Part shown: piece by piece, positions 20,830 to 31,948 of the stretch
How the letters are laid out: each line of letters opens with the position of its first letter
How positions within the stretch are numbered: position 1 is the first letter of the stretch
Assembly: GCA_951394045.1 (NCBI GenBank)
Contig: OX595986.1
Location: 3,191,534-3,255,533, forward strand
DNA: 64,000 nt
Reading direction: 5' to 3'
Origin: Nitzschia sp. DOCU1
Lineage: Eukaryota; Bacillariophyta; Bacillariophyceae; Bacillariales; Bacillariaceae
Position numbers and translations under genes: made by a program
Notes under the pieces: generated by a model
Seen by the model: only the letters and a program-made list of their open reading frames with translations
Told to the model about the DNA's origin: nothing
The model's database searches: none

Positions 20830-20968
20830 GAGAAAAAGTTCACTCGAAGGGGTCGATTCGCGCGCGCGCGGAACCCACTTCTAGTAAACACGCCAATTGC
20901 CAACAGAGTGACAATAGAAGCGTAGCGGTTCCTAGAGCGAGCTGCCGGAAGAAATGGAGGCGGCTCGC
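20830..20968 (+). repeat. Split direct repeat B2 (right end of retroelement)
   Basis: Second copy of the 139-base B repeat, separated from A2 by a 19-base spacer (20811-20829). Confidence 0.9.
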
Positions 20969-21086
20969 GCAAATCGGCACAATGCCGAGACCCTGATGAC
21001 ATTGTAATCAATTGTCCTTTGCCGTTTATTACGTCTCATTGTTACCCCAGTGGACATTTGCGTTGAGCTAGCAGTGCTGGAAAACA

Positions 21087-22801
21087 ATGTCAAGTGGAGG
21101 CGACCAGAGCCAGCAAGGGGCTCCTTCTGGACTCAGCCAGTCCACGCCGTTGGTGACGATCCCTCTTCGTCGCGGCGTTGCGGTTCCGGCGGGCAATGAT
21201 CATCCATTGGCGGCTCCAGCATTCGCCGCAGCATCACCACCCCCAGCGGCTCCACATTCTGACGGTACCCCCGTAAGACCCGCCAAGCCGGCTATGATGT
21301 CCACGCCGCCTCCAAAGACTGCCCCAGTCCCATCCGCCCAGCCATCATTATCATCATCGAACATTGTCTCGGCATCGGTTTCCCCAGCCCAGACTCTGGA
21401 GACGTCGGCCGATGACTTTTTATCCCATCCTTCGTATCGCACAGAGCAGCTCGGATTGCCTCCAATGTTGAAGCCGGTTCCTTTGCCTCGAGAGACTGGG
21501 CTGGATCGCCTCCGAACGCTCGTGGAACGAAGAGCCTGGGGCGATGTATTGAAAATTTCGACTGGCATTCTGAATGCCAACAAGAGCCCCCATGCGGATG
21601 TATATGCTTCTCTTGTTATGTTACCCTTAAACGCCCCACAAGTAGACGTTTCACAAATTCCACCCGAGATTCGAAACGAGACGGTGGAAATTATGACTTT
21701 GCAATGCAATGCATGGTTGAAACTTCGACGATACACCGATCTGGCGACGGAAGTGGAGCGATGGAATTTTTTAAAGCAAAATGATGCGACAGCAGAGTCA
21801 CCCGATTGGCTGTCATGGAGTTTGCGTACGTACTAGCTGGTAGTAGAGCATGGATATGGCGAAAAGTGCGAGATTTGTGGCTTACAACAAACGCTTTTGC
21901 TACTCTCTTCTCCACAGATATTTTGGCGGGGCAGATACAACAGTTTACAGATGATTCTGATCGAGCTGGTGACATTTTGTTCAGAATTCGAGAGCGCATA
22001 CCCAAAGAGGACGCCCTTTGGTTGGCTAGTGTGGACAATGCTTTGTCAAATATGTTTCTGCGACAGTCCCGATGGAGACTAGCACTGGGATCTTTGGATC
22101 GAATCATGGAATTGATACCGGCAGCCACCAAGCAATACATAAAGTCCAACTACTCTGGAGTGGGAAATATGGACGAGCTGGAACGGATCTTGGCTACCGC
22201 CTTTCGCTGCGAAGTGTTGTCACGTCAGGGGCGAACATTGTTGCAGATCGGGGCACTGCAGGAAGTTTCCAACACCTTTGAAGTTGCCAGGCAAACCTGG
22301 AATACAGTATCTTCGTCAATACCCGCAGAGCTGGCGAATCATAGACTGGTGAAGATACTTCCTGTACAAATGACGATGAACGAAGGGCTCTTTGATTTTG
22401 CCATGAGCAACTACGATCGGGCCACAACTAGTTTCTCGCAAGCCTTGGAAATGTTAAGAGCTGACGGAATGCCAACGCTCAAATACGAAGTGGAGGACTG
22501 GATGGGCCCCACGGTAGTCGGAACGGAGACGCCCAACATTGTTTATACCGAGTGCGTCAACAACTTGTCTCTTTGCGCCCTATACACGTGCCAGATGAAG
22601 GAAGCGGTTCAATTATTGGAGGGTTCAATACGAGAGGACCCCGGGTCTTTTCTGACCGAACGAACAGCTTTCAATCTTTGCACACTCTACGAGCTAGGAG
22701 CCGATTCGGCCACCAGCGCACGGCGAAAACGAGTATTGCAGCTGATCGCAAAGCGATTCTTTTTGCACGACGTCGGCCCCGAAAGCTTCCGAGTAACTTA
22801 G
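21087..22801 (+). CDS. TRAPPC12: TRAPP complex subunit 12
   Basis: Two exons (21087-21825, 21918-22801) with a 92-nt intron (GTACGT...CCACAG, phase 1) give 540 aa. TRAPPC12 is a TPR-type subunit of the TRAPP III vesicle-tethering complex that acts on ER-Golgi and autophagy membranes. Residues 1-115 are a Pro/Ala/Ser-rich low-complexity leader. The rest is helical TPR-like; the splice rebuilds SWSLHILAGQ, and the C-terminal part (NNLSLCALYTCQMKEAVQLLEG, then FNLCTLYELG) is close to the ending of animal TRAPPC12. The gene starts 118 bases after the retroelement, so the insertion sits in or near its promoter. Confidence 0.85.
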
Positions 22802-23034
22802 AATCGCTAGACACTTGATTTTACACCACACATAGTTACAGAAAAGCTTGTCATGAAATTGATGCAATCCACGGTCAACCTTCTCCTTCGCTGTGTTATT
22901 TTCTATGGGTATGCCGAACAAAAAACCTGGCATCACACCTTTTTCGTAAATGAAAATGTCCTGACCAAAAATCCTTCCGCCAGTCCATTTTCCTCTGCAC
23001 ATTCGTATTTTCCATGTATTGCTCGACTTTCCTC

Positions 23035-23756
23035 CTACATGATCATACAATTGACGTCAAACTCTGAACTGCACTTCGGAAGTTCATTGCCGTGAACAGG
23101 CATGATGGCATCTCCCTTGTCGAGGGCATGTTTTCGCTTAAGAACCTGCTCCCAGATAGCTGTAGAGAATAACAGGTGAAACTTGAGCGACGAAAGAAAT
23201 CGAACAAACTAGAAGGATAATACAGTCATGAACGTTTCCACTTACCTGGAGGATTCGGTCGAGTAGGCGTGAAGAAACCTGCATCTTCCCCCTTGCTTTC
23301 CCACTGCAGGACCAAGCTTCCATGATGAGCGTACCAGATCATTCCGGGTTGAACGATTCCATTCGGGTAAGTTCCCTCTTTAATTAGGCCCGTAACCTTT
23401 GCTTCCTCGGGCGACTTTGTTACGAGGTGCTCCAAAATGCAATCTTCGACTAAATAGTTGGCGAGAGCATTCGTGTCATCGCCGATAACTTCAGAGAATC
23501 CAAAATCCTTAGTCAGGCCCCATTCCTCGTCTGCCTTTTTGGCGCCTTCGGGTCCTTCACTCGTCCATGCAATCAACTTGAGACCTTCGCCCTTCATCTT
23601 TTCCATGTTGTGCTTTCCAAGTCTGTGAAGGTAATGCTTGTCATATTTGCACCAACTTCCCTGAAAAATCACGATGCCGACAAAATCGTTGCTCGTCGTC
23701 AAATCGTTGAGCCACTTTTCAGGGTTGCTAACGTAGAGAGGAGTTTGATCTGCCAT
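23035..23756 (-). CDS. Thioredoxin-fold (peroxiredoxin-like) protein
   Basis: Exon 1 is 23246-23756 and exon 2 is 23035-23159, joined across an 86-nt intron (23245-23160, GTAAGT...CTACAG, phase 1); the product is 211 aa. The sequence IVIFQGSWCKYDKHYLHRLGKHN near residue 30 occupies the place of the AhpC/TSA active-site strand and loop, with a single Cys (SWCKYDK) and no resolving CxxC. Downstream, EGLKLIAWTSEGPEGAKKADEEWGL matches the second strand and helix of such folds. The C-terminal exon contains PPAIWEQVLKRKHALDKGD. It is probably a redox or stress-related cytosolic protein without targeting sequence. Similar peroxiredoxin-like proteins are common in diatoms; the substrate is unknown. 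Confidence 0.7.
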
Positions 23757-24252
23757 GTTGATCGGTGGGTGCTTGATAGTAGCTTATGTATTGTGATTCT
23801 TCTTTTCTCGCTTCTTTTCAATGTGCCTTTCGTCGACGACGAGACAACAAGAACTTGATTTGATGCTGATGATGCCATGTCTTCTCAACGCGCCCCCAAA
23901 ATTTCGTATCCTCACAGGCATTCTAACTGGTACTAAAATTGCGTAGAATCTACGCGTTGATGATTTCGTCGACTTCTCGCGCGACGTGATCTTGACACTC
24001 TATGCGAATAGAGATAAGAAGCGAACCCCAAAGGTCCAAATGCCGTTCGTCGGCGGCAAATTCTGCCACCGCCGATTCTTTGCCACTTTGCGCTCTATGT
24101 ACCATGAAAAAACACTAAGACCAATTCACAAAAGTTCCCCACATTATAATCGACAACAATCTTCATTCTCTTGTTATTTGTGGAAAGTTTCTACGTAACA
24201 TAAAATCTATTCATTAAAACATCCCTACGGTGCTAGCTTCCAGAGGAGATCC
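23757..24252. other. Intergenic, nothing recognised
   Basis: About 500 bases holding the promoter of the thioredoxin-fold gene and the 3' end of BOP1. No RNA gene or open frame with homology is seen. Confidence 0.4.
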
Positions 24253-26780
24253 TCAAATGTCCTGGTAGAGGAAGATGCGGCCGTCGGCGCCGCCCGTGAA
24301 GAGCCAAGGCTGGGAGGGATGAAATGAAAGATTGAGCACGCCAAGCTTATTCTTGACAGCATGGCCCCGCAAGATTTTGACCGGGACGACCAAGGGGTTT
24401 CGCATGAGATCCGAGTACACCATACTGTGAAACACATGGACGGCTCCGTCGTCCGAGGCGCTAGCCATTAGCGGGTAACGACCGTGATATTGAACAGATC
24501 GCAGGGCTCGTTCATGATACTTGAGGGTTTTGTATGGCGTAGAAGACAGGTCCAAGTCGAACCAGACCATGCGACGATCGAGACTTCCCACAATGACATG
24601 GTCACCGGATGGGTGGACGTCCATCGACGAAATCCATCGGCAACCCGAGAGCAGGCCTATTACAAACGCACAAGGACAAAACGGAAACCCATCAGCAAGA
24701 ATTCATATGTCAAGGACAAAAACAATCGCAGAGCCATCGATAACTTACGCTTCACCATCGCTTGCTTCACCAAGTGGTAGACTCGAACATGTTGAGGGCT
24801 GGCTACAAACAGGAAAGGTTTGTTGGGATGAAAGCATGCCACCTGTGCCTCTCCCTTGGCTTTGCTAAATGGCTGTTGGGAGTTTCCCTTGCTAAGCTGG
24901 TGAATCAGGACTGCTGCGGCAGCCGCCTTTGGGCTGACCGTTACGAAATAGTCTCCCTTGCCATGCCATCTTGCACTGGCCATTTCACTCTTGGTGCGAA
25001 GAACACAACTTGGGCCACTCTTTCTGCCATGCAGAGTCAGAGCTTGATCACCTGTAGAAACAGCTTCCCATGTCACGGCTTTGGAGGCCTTGTCGTTGGT
25101 AACATTCCCACCTTTTCTCGCAGCAATCAGCAAGGCATCTGTCAGTTCGGCATCGTGGATTCCTTCCGTTCCAGTCGCAATGATGACAGCGCATTTTCCA
25201 GCAACGGCCAAAAGACAGTGGTGCGACTTGTTGGGATTCCATTGCACGCTCACAACCGGCTTGATCGAATCGTCGCCTTCTACGGAGACAACGCTGGAAA
25301 TATTCCAACTCCTCAAAAGACGTCCTGTCTCTACCTCCCAGAGTCTCACGTAACCATCACTTGCGCCGCTAGCCATAAACTGTCCGTTGGGGCTGGGAGT
25401 AATGCTACGGATAACAGGAGGTTCGTTGCCCTCAAACGGAGTCTTGTACTCAATGCATTTCGCAGTAGGAAATGGTCGCAGGTCGCTGGCTTTCGGCAAC
25501 TGTGGAACCAAACTTTCGGGATCAATATTCAACCGTCGCTTCATGACACGAGGGCAAAGGTAGAGATCCAAACATCGCTCGAAGGTTTCGCGTACCGAAT
25601 GCTCGTATGCTCCAACCGAACGGAGATTCGGAAACTTCTTAGGAATCAAAAGACCATGAGGTCGATCCTTGGGGTCCATCTCTTCCCACTTCTTTATGTC
25701 CTCCTCAGTTGGAAGATATTCATCCGGAGGAATATAGCTCTCAGCGTGGCCTGGGGGGGGAAGCTTTGGCGCTGCGATGTGTTGGGGTCCTTTTCGCATA
25801 TTCAACTCGTCCTCCTCGTCGCCCGTCCACAGCATGAAGGGCTTGTTTGGATCCTTGTTCTTCTTGTTGGCATCGTTCATATCGCGAATCTTTCCAGTCA
25901 GGTAATCCATGTTGATTTGGCCTTTCTCCAGCTTCTCCAGAAGTTTATCGACCTGCATCTTTTCCCACTTGCTGGGCTGGAACTTGGCTTTGGGCTCGTA
26001 GCGATTCGAGTTAAGGCCAGAGATTTCGGGGTCGACTCCACTGAAGTAGTCAATATAATCGGCATTGCCATCAAACTCAGGGTGGGCGTAGGCGCCATTT
26101 TGGATGCGGCGAATCAGTTCCAACTGCCTTGCTGTCAGCTCCACATTCTTGTCATTCAGCATGTCGTGAACTACAAACTTTCCTTTTGCTCGGTTGTCAG
26201 CATTGGCAATAGCCTGGTCAACGCGGTCACCATCTGCAATACTAGCAGATTTGGCGACTTTCTTTCCGTGAACGTCGTATCCAATATGATCATATTCATC
26301 ATACCAATGCAGTGGCACTCGTCCGATGCGGTTTCCTACACCTTCGTCATCATCATCGTCTGACGACAAATCGTCTGTGTGCATCCAGAGAGCAGGATCC
26401 TTCTGGGACCCAGTAGCATTTCGTTTGGCTGTGTTCCAATTTCGTGGTGCCTTTTCATATGCCTTCTCGATATTGTCGAGCTTTTCCATGCCGGCTTCAG
26501 AATCGTCGTCGTTTTGTTCCTGGTCTTCGAGGCGCTCGTCTTCATCGTCCGACGACCCTTGATCTTCGAAGTCTTCTTCTTCGTCGTCGTCATCGTTACC
26601 TTCAGTATCTTCACTTCCACTTTCGGCTTCGGAGTCATCATCGCCCGGATACTCGGGAACATCGGAGTCATAGACACCGGAACTATCATCGTCCGTGCCC
26701 GAGTCGACAGGGGACATCTCCGGCGTGTCTTCGGCCTCCTTTGCAGGAGCCTTGGCTGCCTTTTTCTTTCCCACTCCCAT
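24253..26780 (-). CDS. BOP1: Ribosome biogenesis protein BOP1 (ERB1)
   Basis: Exon 1 is 24749-26780 and exon 2 is 24253-24656, joined across a 92-nt intron (24748-24657, phase 1); the product is 811 aa. BOP1/ERB1 works with PES1 and WDR12 in the PeBoW complex for 27S/32S pre-rRNA processing and 60S assembly in the nucleolus. Residues 1-120 are very acidic. The BOP1-NT domain follows, with [25 protein letters not shown] and [16 protein letters not shown]; then WD40 repeats, including [23 protein letters not shown] and, after the splice, [20 protein letters not shown]. The C-terminus [15 protein letters not shown] is typical of the family. An in-frame ATG at 26969 would add 63 low-complexity residues; 26780 (MGVGKKK) is preferred. 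A 533-codon open frame on the opposite strand is a shadow. Confidence 0.93.
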
Positions 26781-27472
26781 TTTAAAAGAAGCGCTGCTAT
26801 AGGCTGACCGGCGACTATTTTGCTTCAATGTCGAGGAGGATAATGGCACGAAATCTTGGCGCCATCGGCCTTGTTGATTTTCTTCATTTCTTCGGTCTGT
26901 TTGTTTTGGTGGTTGTGGTGGTGGCATTTTTTGCCATGACGGACGACGGGGCGACGTTGTGTGATCCATCTGACCAGTGTTATGTAGAAAATAAGTATGT
27001 GTACATACATACAGAACTTAGTACTGTCGAATCTTCATGGTGGGCAGGTGGTCGGTGGTCGCACCGAAGAGCTCTGAATTGAATCTTAGTCTGCCTTCCC
27101 ATGAATCTTTGTCGTCTTCTCTCCCCAGAAGATGCCGCTTCCGAAAATGAAATTACGCTTCGCCACGAGTAGAGCCCAGTACAAAATCTACGAAGCAAGG
27201 GAGTTGGAGTGCTCTGAACTCTTGTTCACCACCTCAAGTTCTACCCCACATGAAAAAGTCCGCCACATCCCCGCCCTACAGTAGCCGCAAATCCGCTATC
27301 GTAGGCCTTCACTTGCATTTTGTGACCCGAACAATGAATCTCTGAATAGGCTAAGAGGAATCGAAGCAGCGCAATCGTTACCCGCACAACGTGAACCACA
27401 GACACAACAAGAGATATTATTGTTAGACCAGACTTGTAGCATTATCTTGGGAAGTAAAGGACAGGTGTTGCG
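26781..27472. other. Intergenic region upstream of BOP1 and the 27.5 kb gene
   Basis: About 690 bases between divergent genes. Apart from the possible BOP1 N-terminal extension to 26969, nothing recognisable is seen. Confidence 0.4.
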
Positions 27473-28107
27473 ATGATTTTGAATAGCATCATGAAACGAA
27501 ACGAGGATTGCGGCGTGCCAGACGCTGCTCCTGTGAGTGATTCCAGTGCATCATCCAGCGACTTTGAGGCATCAACATCCCTAGATTCAAGGATACTGAG
27601 TGTACCCTTGGAAATAGGAGATGTCGGGTTTCGACCTTCTTGCATGATCACGAATAAGCGAGTTTCATTTGGGGACCTCCAAATGCGGAAGTATCCGGTC
27701 ATACTGGGAGACCACCCAGAGTGCACAATGGGCCCACCGGTAAGTCTTATCACAGAGTACAACCAGTGCGAATCGTCGGTAACTTAATCTAACCTTTCAT
27801 GCTTTCGTCCAAACAGATAACGATTGGTTGGGAATCCATCAAAACCAAGAGCATCTCCATTGATGACTACGAGGCCAAGCGGGGGCCCCGGCGGACGAGA
27901 GACGAACTACAGATGGGGTGGATTCAGCGCAAACAAGTCCTACGAAGTCTTGTTGGTGCTACGGACGAGGAGATGCGTGAAGCAGCTTGTGAAGCCCAAC
28001 GAATCCGGGACCTAAGGAATCAGTCTCGAAAGCGCCAGGTCTATGAGTTTGTCCAGTTACCATTCGAGTCCCTCAATCGCAAGCTAAAGCGAGCTATGAG
28101 GCGCTAA
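27473..28107 (+). CDS. Small conserved protein, diatom-type family
   Basis: Two exons (27473-27739, 27817-28107) with a 77-nt intron (GTAAGT...AAACAG, phase 0) give 185 aa. The splice rebuilds a segment centred on VSFGDLQMRKYPVILGDHP, then CTMGPPITIGW. Short proteins with an R-x-Y-x-x-x-L-G-D-x-P ... G-P-P-x-x-x-G-W block form a large family in diatoms, with no known function to my knowledge. The C-terminal third is basic and helical (AQRIRDLRNQSRKRQV). There is no signal peptide or membrane segment. The intron sits exactly inside the conserved block. Confidence 0.7.
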
Positions 28108-29344
28108 AGCTTGAGGGGTTCGCGACTTGACTCAAGACTATTATTACAATTCTCGGGAAATTTTCCGGTTCCCAATCAGCTACTAGCAGCAACTACATAC
28201 AAAGGTCGCCTTTGGCCCATTGCTGGATCCAGTCTTCAAACTGTTTGAGGTCTAGAGGATCCACATTTTTGGATAGCTCAATAGCTTAACCTGTCAAGTA
28301 AGATAAGGTAGACAAGCAAGCACCATGTTAGTTAGCGCTCTACTACGTATCAAAGGGTTCTGTTTCGCCGTTATGACTCGTATGAATACAATAGAGGAAG
28401 CACAACAGTACGTTCCGACCCTACCGGAGTGGGGTCATGTTAATCAGCCTTAAGGACAGCGACAGGCGTAACGAAGCTGCTTCTCATGCAAAACGCCGGA
28501 GAAGCAGCAATAGCCATTTCATCTACCAAAGTGTCTGGGGTTCCGATCTCAATGACAGCTATAGTGATCTATTGCTGGAGAAAGGACCAATGATCTCTGG
28601 ATACTACCGTAAATCATACCGGTAGCACGAAAGTGCATGCCTTCAGCGGTGAACTAACCTTGACATCTATCGATGAATCATCGATCGGCCAGGATGAATC
28701 TTCATATCTTTGTTGTCACGCCAGATGCCTGGCATTGGTTGGAGTGTAACTAAGGCGTCAAAACCTGACAACTTGTGGTCCGTTTGGTCGAATGTGCGCG
28801 GAGAATGAAAAATGAGCGAGAGCAATTTCCCCTCCTCTCGACATCAACACTGCGTTCGTCTTTGATCCATCACTAAAGCTATCAAACCCAACATCTTTGA
28901 AGGCTAAAGACAGTGCTGGACTCAGAACATTTCGGACCCGCAGTTGCTGTAGATTGCCATTGTCACAGCAGAAATTTTTGTGGATTGGGCGGTGTGGGTG
29001 GCCATCAGCCTTCCGCCAAATTTGCGAGATCGAGATTTTTCGGACGGGGCTCGCCAAGATTCCATCAGGACTGGCTCATAACCCAAAAGCGCATCTTCAC
29101 ATCTTTTTTGCCGCCAACATCGACCATCATAGTGGCGACAATGATGCACCATTGAACACCAACATCCTACTTCTGTTGGGCGGAGAGCAAACTTTACAGT
29201 AACGGGATGGTCTGGCACAACTGCTGGTAGTGAGCTAGAATCATTGGCAAGATACAACAGAGAGGCACTTGGTGAACAATCGAGAAATCCAGTGAGCCGA
29301 AGAACATTTCGTGGTGAGAGGCGACACGTCGTTGGTTCCTTCAC
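28108..29344. other. 1.2 kb without a confident gene
   Basis: Several overlapping open frames occur on both strands (for example about 28897-29202 plus, 28922-29437 minus, and a plus frame ending inside the start of the next gene). None shows a motif I recognise. Part may be an unrecognised 5' exon of the AAA+ ATPase gene that follows. Confidence 0.35.
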
Positions 29345-31885
29345 ATGGGTTCTGGGAAGGATCACGGAGAGATTTTCGATAGAGTAATCGAGATTCTTGT
29401 AAATATTCTCGAGCAAAGTGGAGTAGGTTGGAGTCAAAATGAACGGGATCCAAAGTCATGGATGTTGTTGGCGGCATCAATTGAAAATTTATCCCTAAAT
29501 CTCGTGAGACTGCAGGCTGATACAACGATTATCGGCAGTTCAAATATTGATCAATTGCTAATTACCTTGGAAGAGAATGCTCGTGATGTGCGGGGGAAAG
29601 CAGAGCAGCTTTCGCGGGAGGTGGAGGGAACGCCCGACGTGTTGGAGCAATGCGCCGAGCTGCAAGGAATTTGCCGCTCAGGAACGTTTCGGAGGCTTGC
29701 CCCTCTCGCCTGTTCACTGACAAGCGCAATTTTACAACAAAGATTGGAAATTGCTGAATGGTTGCGTAAACTTGATCAATACTTGGCCACACTTTATGCA
29801 GACAAGCTTGAAGGAAACAATGAGTCGGTGAACTTGGTCGAGTCATTGAAAGGAGCGGCCAGTGCTCTGAGTACCAGATGTGTTCACCCAAACCAATCTC
29901 CTTGGAAAGAAGCCAAGGCTGTGGTGCGGAATCTGGTTTCAGTGGGTGAAGTCAACCCCGATGCTCCATTTGACACACTCCCCACCCACGTTGCGGTGCC
30001 AGATCCAGTTGCGTCCGCACAGCCAATGACGGAGGAAATTGCCACCTCTGGGACTCCCCAAGTTGCCCCCCTTGAAGATATAGAGAACATTATTGGCGCT
30101 GCTTTGGCTTTTGTGGAAGATCAAAATGTATCCGCTGCAAACAAGTGTTACATGTTGGTCGGTGCAGAAGGCTCGGGTAAGACGTTTTGTTTGGGTCAGA
30201 TAGAAATGCACGCATCAAAGAAAGCAACTGGTAAGCGTACGATTGTCGCTCCTTGGACCTGTCTCGACTGCTCTCACGCTTTGATAAACATAGTTATTCG
30301 TCCGTCACTTCCGTTTGATGTCACTGGCAGAAAAGTCGGCTCGGCGGAGGATCTCTTGATTTCAATGGTGTCATATGTTGTCGGGGTCCCAGGAAAGTCG
30401 ATTCTTTTGCTTGACGATATTGAAACTATATGTGGCAGTCATTTCGAGGAATCTGTAAACGTTACCGGTGGCGAGGCACCTGTTCACAACGGAGGGACAT
30501 CAGGCGAGCCGCATCTTCAAGCGCGGACTCGTGGGCTGCTGCTCTCGCTTCTGGAGACCGTACAACGGGCAGCAGGGAGCCAAACGTTGTTGATATGCAC
30601 AGCTCGAAGCAACTGGGGCAAAGTCATTGATCGGTTCGATAGAACCTTTTTATTGACATATCCGAACGCCGACTCACGAGCGTGCCTCTTTCGTAGCTAT
30701 TTCTCGATGCTTGAAGCGAACGACCTTGGCGCAGTTTCCACATTCGAGCACCTTCTCTCGAATGTAATTGAATGCACCACGGGATTATCGTATGGTGAGC
30801 TAGCCTGTCAATGCCGTCGAGCGCTTCTTGAAGCCAAAAGTAACGCTTGGGGTCCCGAGGGTTTTCTGCAAGTTTTGAAACAGCAGTTGCAACAAGCCGT
30901 CCCCGATTCGTTGAAAACAGGCGCAAACTCGGATTTCGTCGACATGAGAATATTTTCTTTGCGAGATCTCCAGAAAGCTGGTTTCACGGCAAGTCAAGGA
31001 TCGTCCGATTCATCACTTCAGGATTCGCTTTATGGGTTGGATTGTGAATCTGCGTGGGACGAACTCAAGCGTCTTATCGTCACCCCTATTTGCCAGGCGA
31101 GTATTCTGCACAAACTAATGTTTCACAATGGCGCTGGAAAGACGGGTGGGAAAACATTTGCGGGGGGAGTACTGATCACGGGGGACCCAGGGAGTGGGAA
31201 AACGACACTTGCATTCCAATGCGCGGCGCTGGCCGCTTCCATGAATCCGTCCGTCAAATTGCTGGACGTCAGCTGCACGTCCCTGATACACAAGGAAGTT
31301 GGGGGCTCGGAGCAAGCAATTCATCGCCTTTTCCAGACTGCTAGGGCTGCTGCTCCATGTATTCTCTTGATGGACGGCATTGAAAATGTCGCAGCCGTGA
31401 GGGGCAACGATAATACTACGGAGGGCACTATGGATCGAGTCCTTTCCACGCTTTTGACAGAGTTGGACGGAGTCGACAGCGGCCACTTTACTGTGGACAA
31501 TCCAAAATGTATTGCCATTGTTGGAATCACTCACAACCCAGCCTGGGTCGACCCAGCGCTTCGGCGGCCTGGAAGGTTAGAACGGGTGCTTCGACTTGGT
31601 TTGCCAGAACTCGAAGCTCGACGAAAGATCGTAGAGCGAGAGCTGGTGGGCATACCCATCCAAGGATTCGGCTCATCTGAAGAGTCGTCAATGCCGTCCG
31701 CGGCTTTGTTCATCGCAGAGAGAACAGAAGGCTTCTCTGGCGCTGCGATTGTCGGAGTCTGCAACGAAGCCAAGATGCTGGCATCACGGCATGGAATTAA
31801 CGAAGAGTTTCAGTATGCCTTGACGATACAGCATCTCCAGGGTGCCATTGATTCACAAAAAGCTGGTAAAGGCGCTAAAAAGTAA
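29345..31885 (+). CDS. Two-domain AAA+ ATPase with altered Walker B motifs
   Basis: An 846-aa frame from ATG 29345. Residues 1-230 are helical with no recognised domain. D1 has Walker A GAEGSGKT (about 274-281) and Walker B SILLLDDIET (about 351), where the second acid is Asp. D2 has Walker A GDPGSGKT (about 612-619), a substrate-loop-like KEVGGSEQAI, Walker B CILLMDGIE (about 671), where the catalytic Glu is Gly, and the arginine-finger segment ALRRPGRLERVL. The D2 lid contains TEGFSGAAIVGVCNEA. This arrangement fits type II AAA ATPases of the CDC48/PEX1-PEX6/SPATA5 group; I cannot place it firmly. It may have an N-terminal exon upstream, since the ATG context is weak and frames are open before it. 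Confidence 0.7.
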   Translation: MGSGKDHGEIFDRVIEILVNILEQSGVGWSQNERDPKSWMLLAASIENLSLNLVRLQADTTIIGSSNIDQLLITLEENARDVRGKAEQLSREVEGTPDVLEQCAELQGICRSGTFRRLAPLACSLTSAILQQRLEIAEWLRKLDQYLATLYADKLEGNNESVNLVESLKGAASALSTRCVHPNQSPWKEAKAVVRNLVSVGEVNPDAPFDTLPTHVAVPDPVASAQPMTEEIATSGTPQVAPLEDIENIIGAALAFVEDQNVSAANKCYMLVGAEGSGKTFCLGQIEMHASKKATGKRTIVAPWTCLDCSHALINIVIRPSLPFDVTGRKVGSAEDLLISMVSYVVGVPGKSILLLDDIETICGSHFEESVNVTGGEAPVHNGGTSGEPHLQARTRGLLLSLLETVQRAAGSQTLLICTARSNWGKVIDRFDRTFLLTYPNADSRACLFRSYFSMLEANDLGAVSTFEHLLSNVIECTTGLSYGELACQCRRALLEAKSNAWGPEGFLQVLKQQLQQAVPDSLKTGANSDFVDMRIFSLRDLQKAGFTASQGSSDSSLQDSLYGLDCESAWDELKRLIVTPICQASILHKLMFHNGAGKTGGKTFAGGVLITGDPGSGKTTLAFQCAALAASMNPSVKLLDVSCTSLIHKEVGGSEQAIHRLFQTARAAAPCILLMDGIENVAAVRGNDNTTEGTMDRVLSTLLTELDGVDSGHFTVDNPKCIAIVGITHNPAWVDPALRRPGRLERVLRLGLPELEARRKIVERELVGIPIQGFGSSEESSMPSAALFIAERTEGFSGAAIVGVCNEAKMLASRHGINEEFQYALTIQHLQGAIDSQKAGKGAKK

Positions 31886-31948
31886 AAGTATCAAAATCGT
31901 AGCCCTACTGAAGTTGTATTGTTCAGGCTACTAGCTAAAAGGCGGCGG

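Larger units (their letters stand above)
14887..20968 (+). mobile_element. Tyrosine-recombinase retrotransposon with split direct repeats (Ngaro/DIRS-like)
   Basis: The element has the arrangement A1 (14887-15124), coding region, B1 (20435-20573), A2 (20573-20810), a 19-base spacer, B2 (20830-20968). Both 238-base A copies and both 139-base B copies look identical by eye. This split-repeat layout, and not terminal LTRs, is the mark of Ngaro/PAT-type elements of the DIRS order, and a tyrosine recombinase at the 3' end agrees. Gene order is gag, reverse transcriptase, RNase H, recombinase; no methyltransferase or DDE integrase is seen. No target duplication is apparent, as expected for recombinase insertion. 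The region is GC-richer than its surroundings. It lies between the cyclophilin-SYF2 and TRAPPC12 genes and disrupts neither. Confidence 0.88.

Noticed and set aside
24762..26363. 533-codon open frame on the plus strand
   Set aside because: It is antisense to BOP1, whose protein is clearly recognisable; the plus frame has no motif.
28437..28625. 62-codon plus frame
   Set aside because: Starts without good context, no motif, in a region with no supporting signals.
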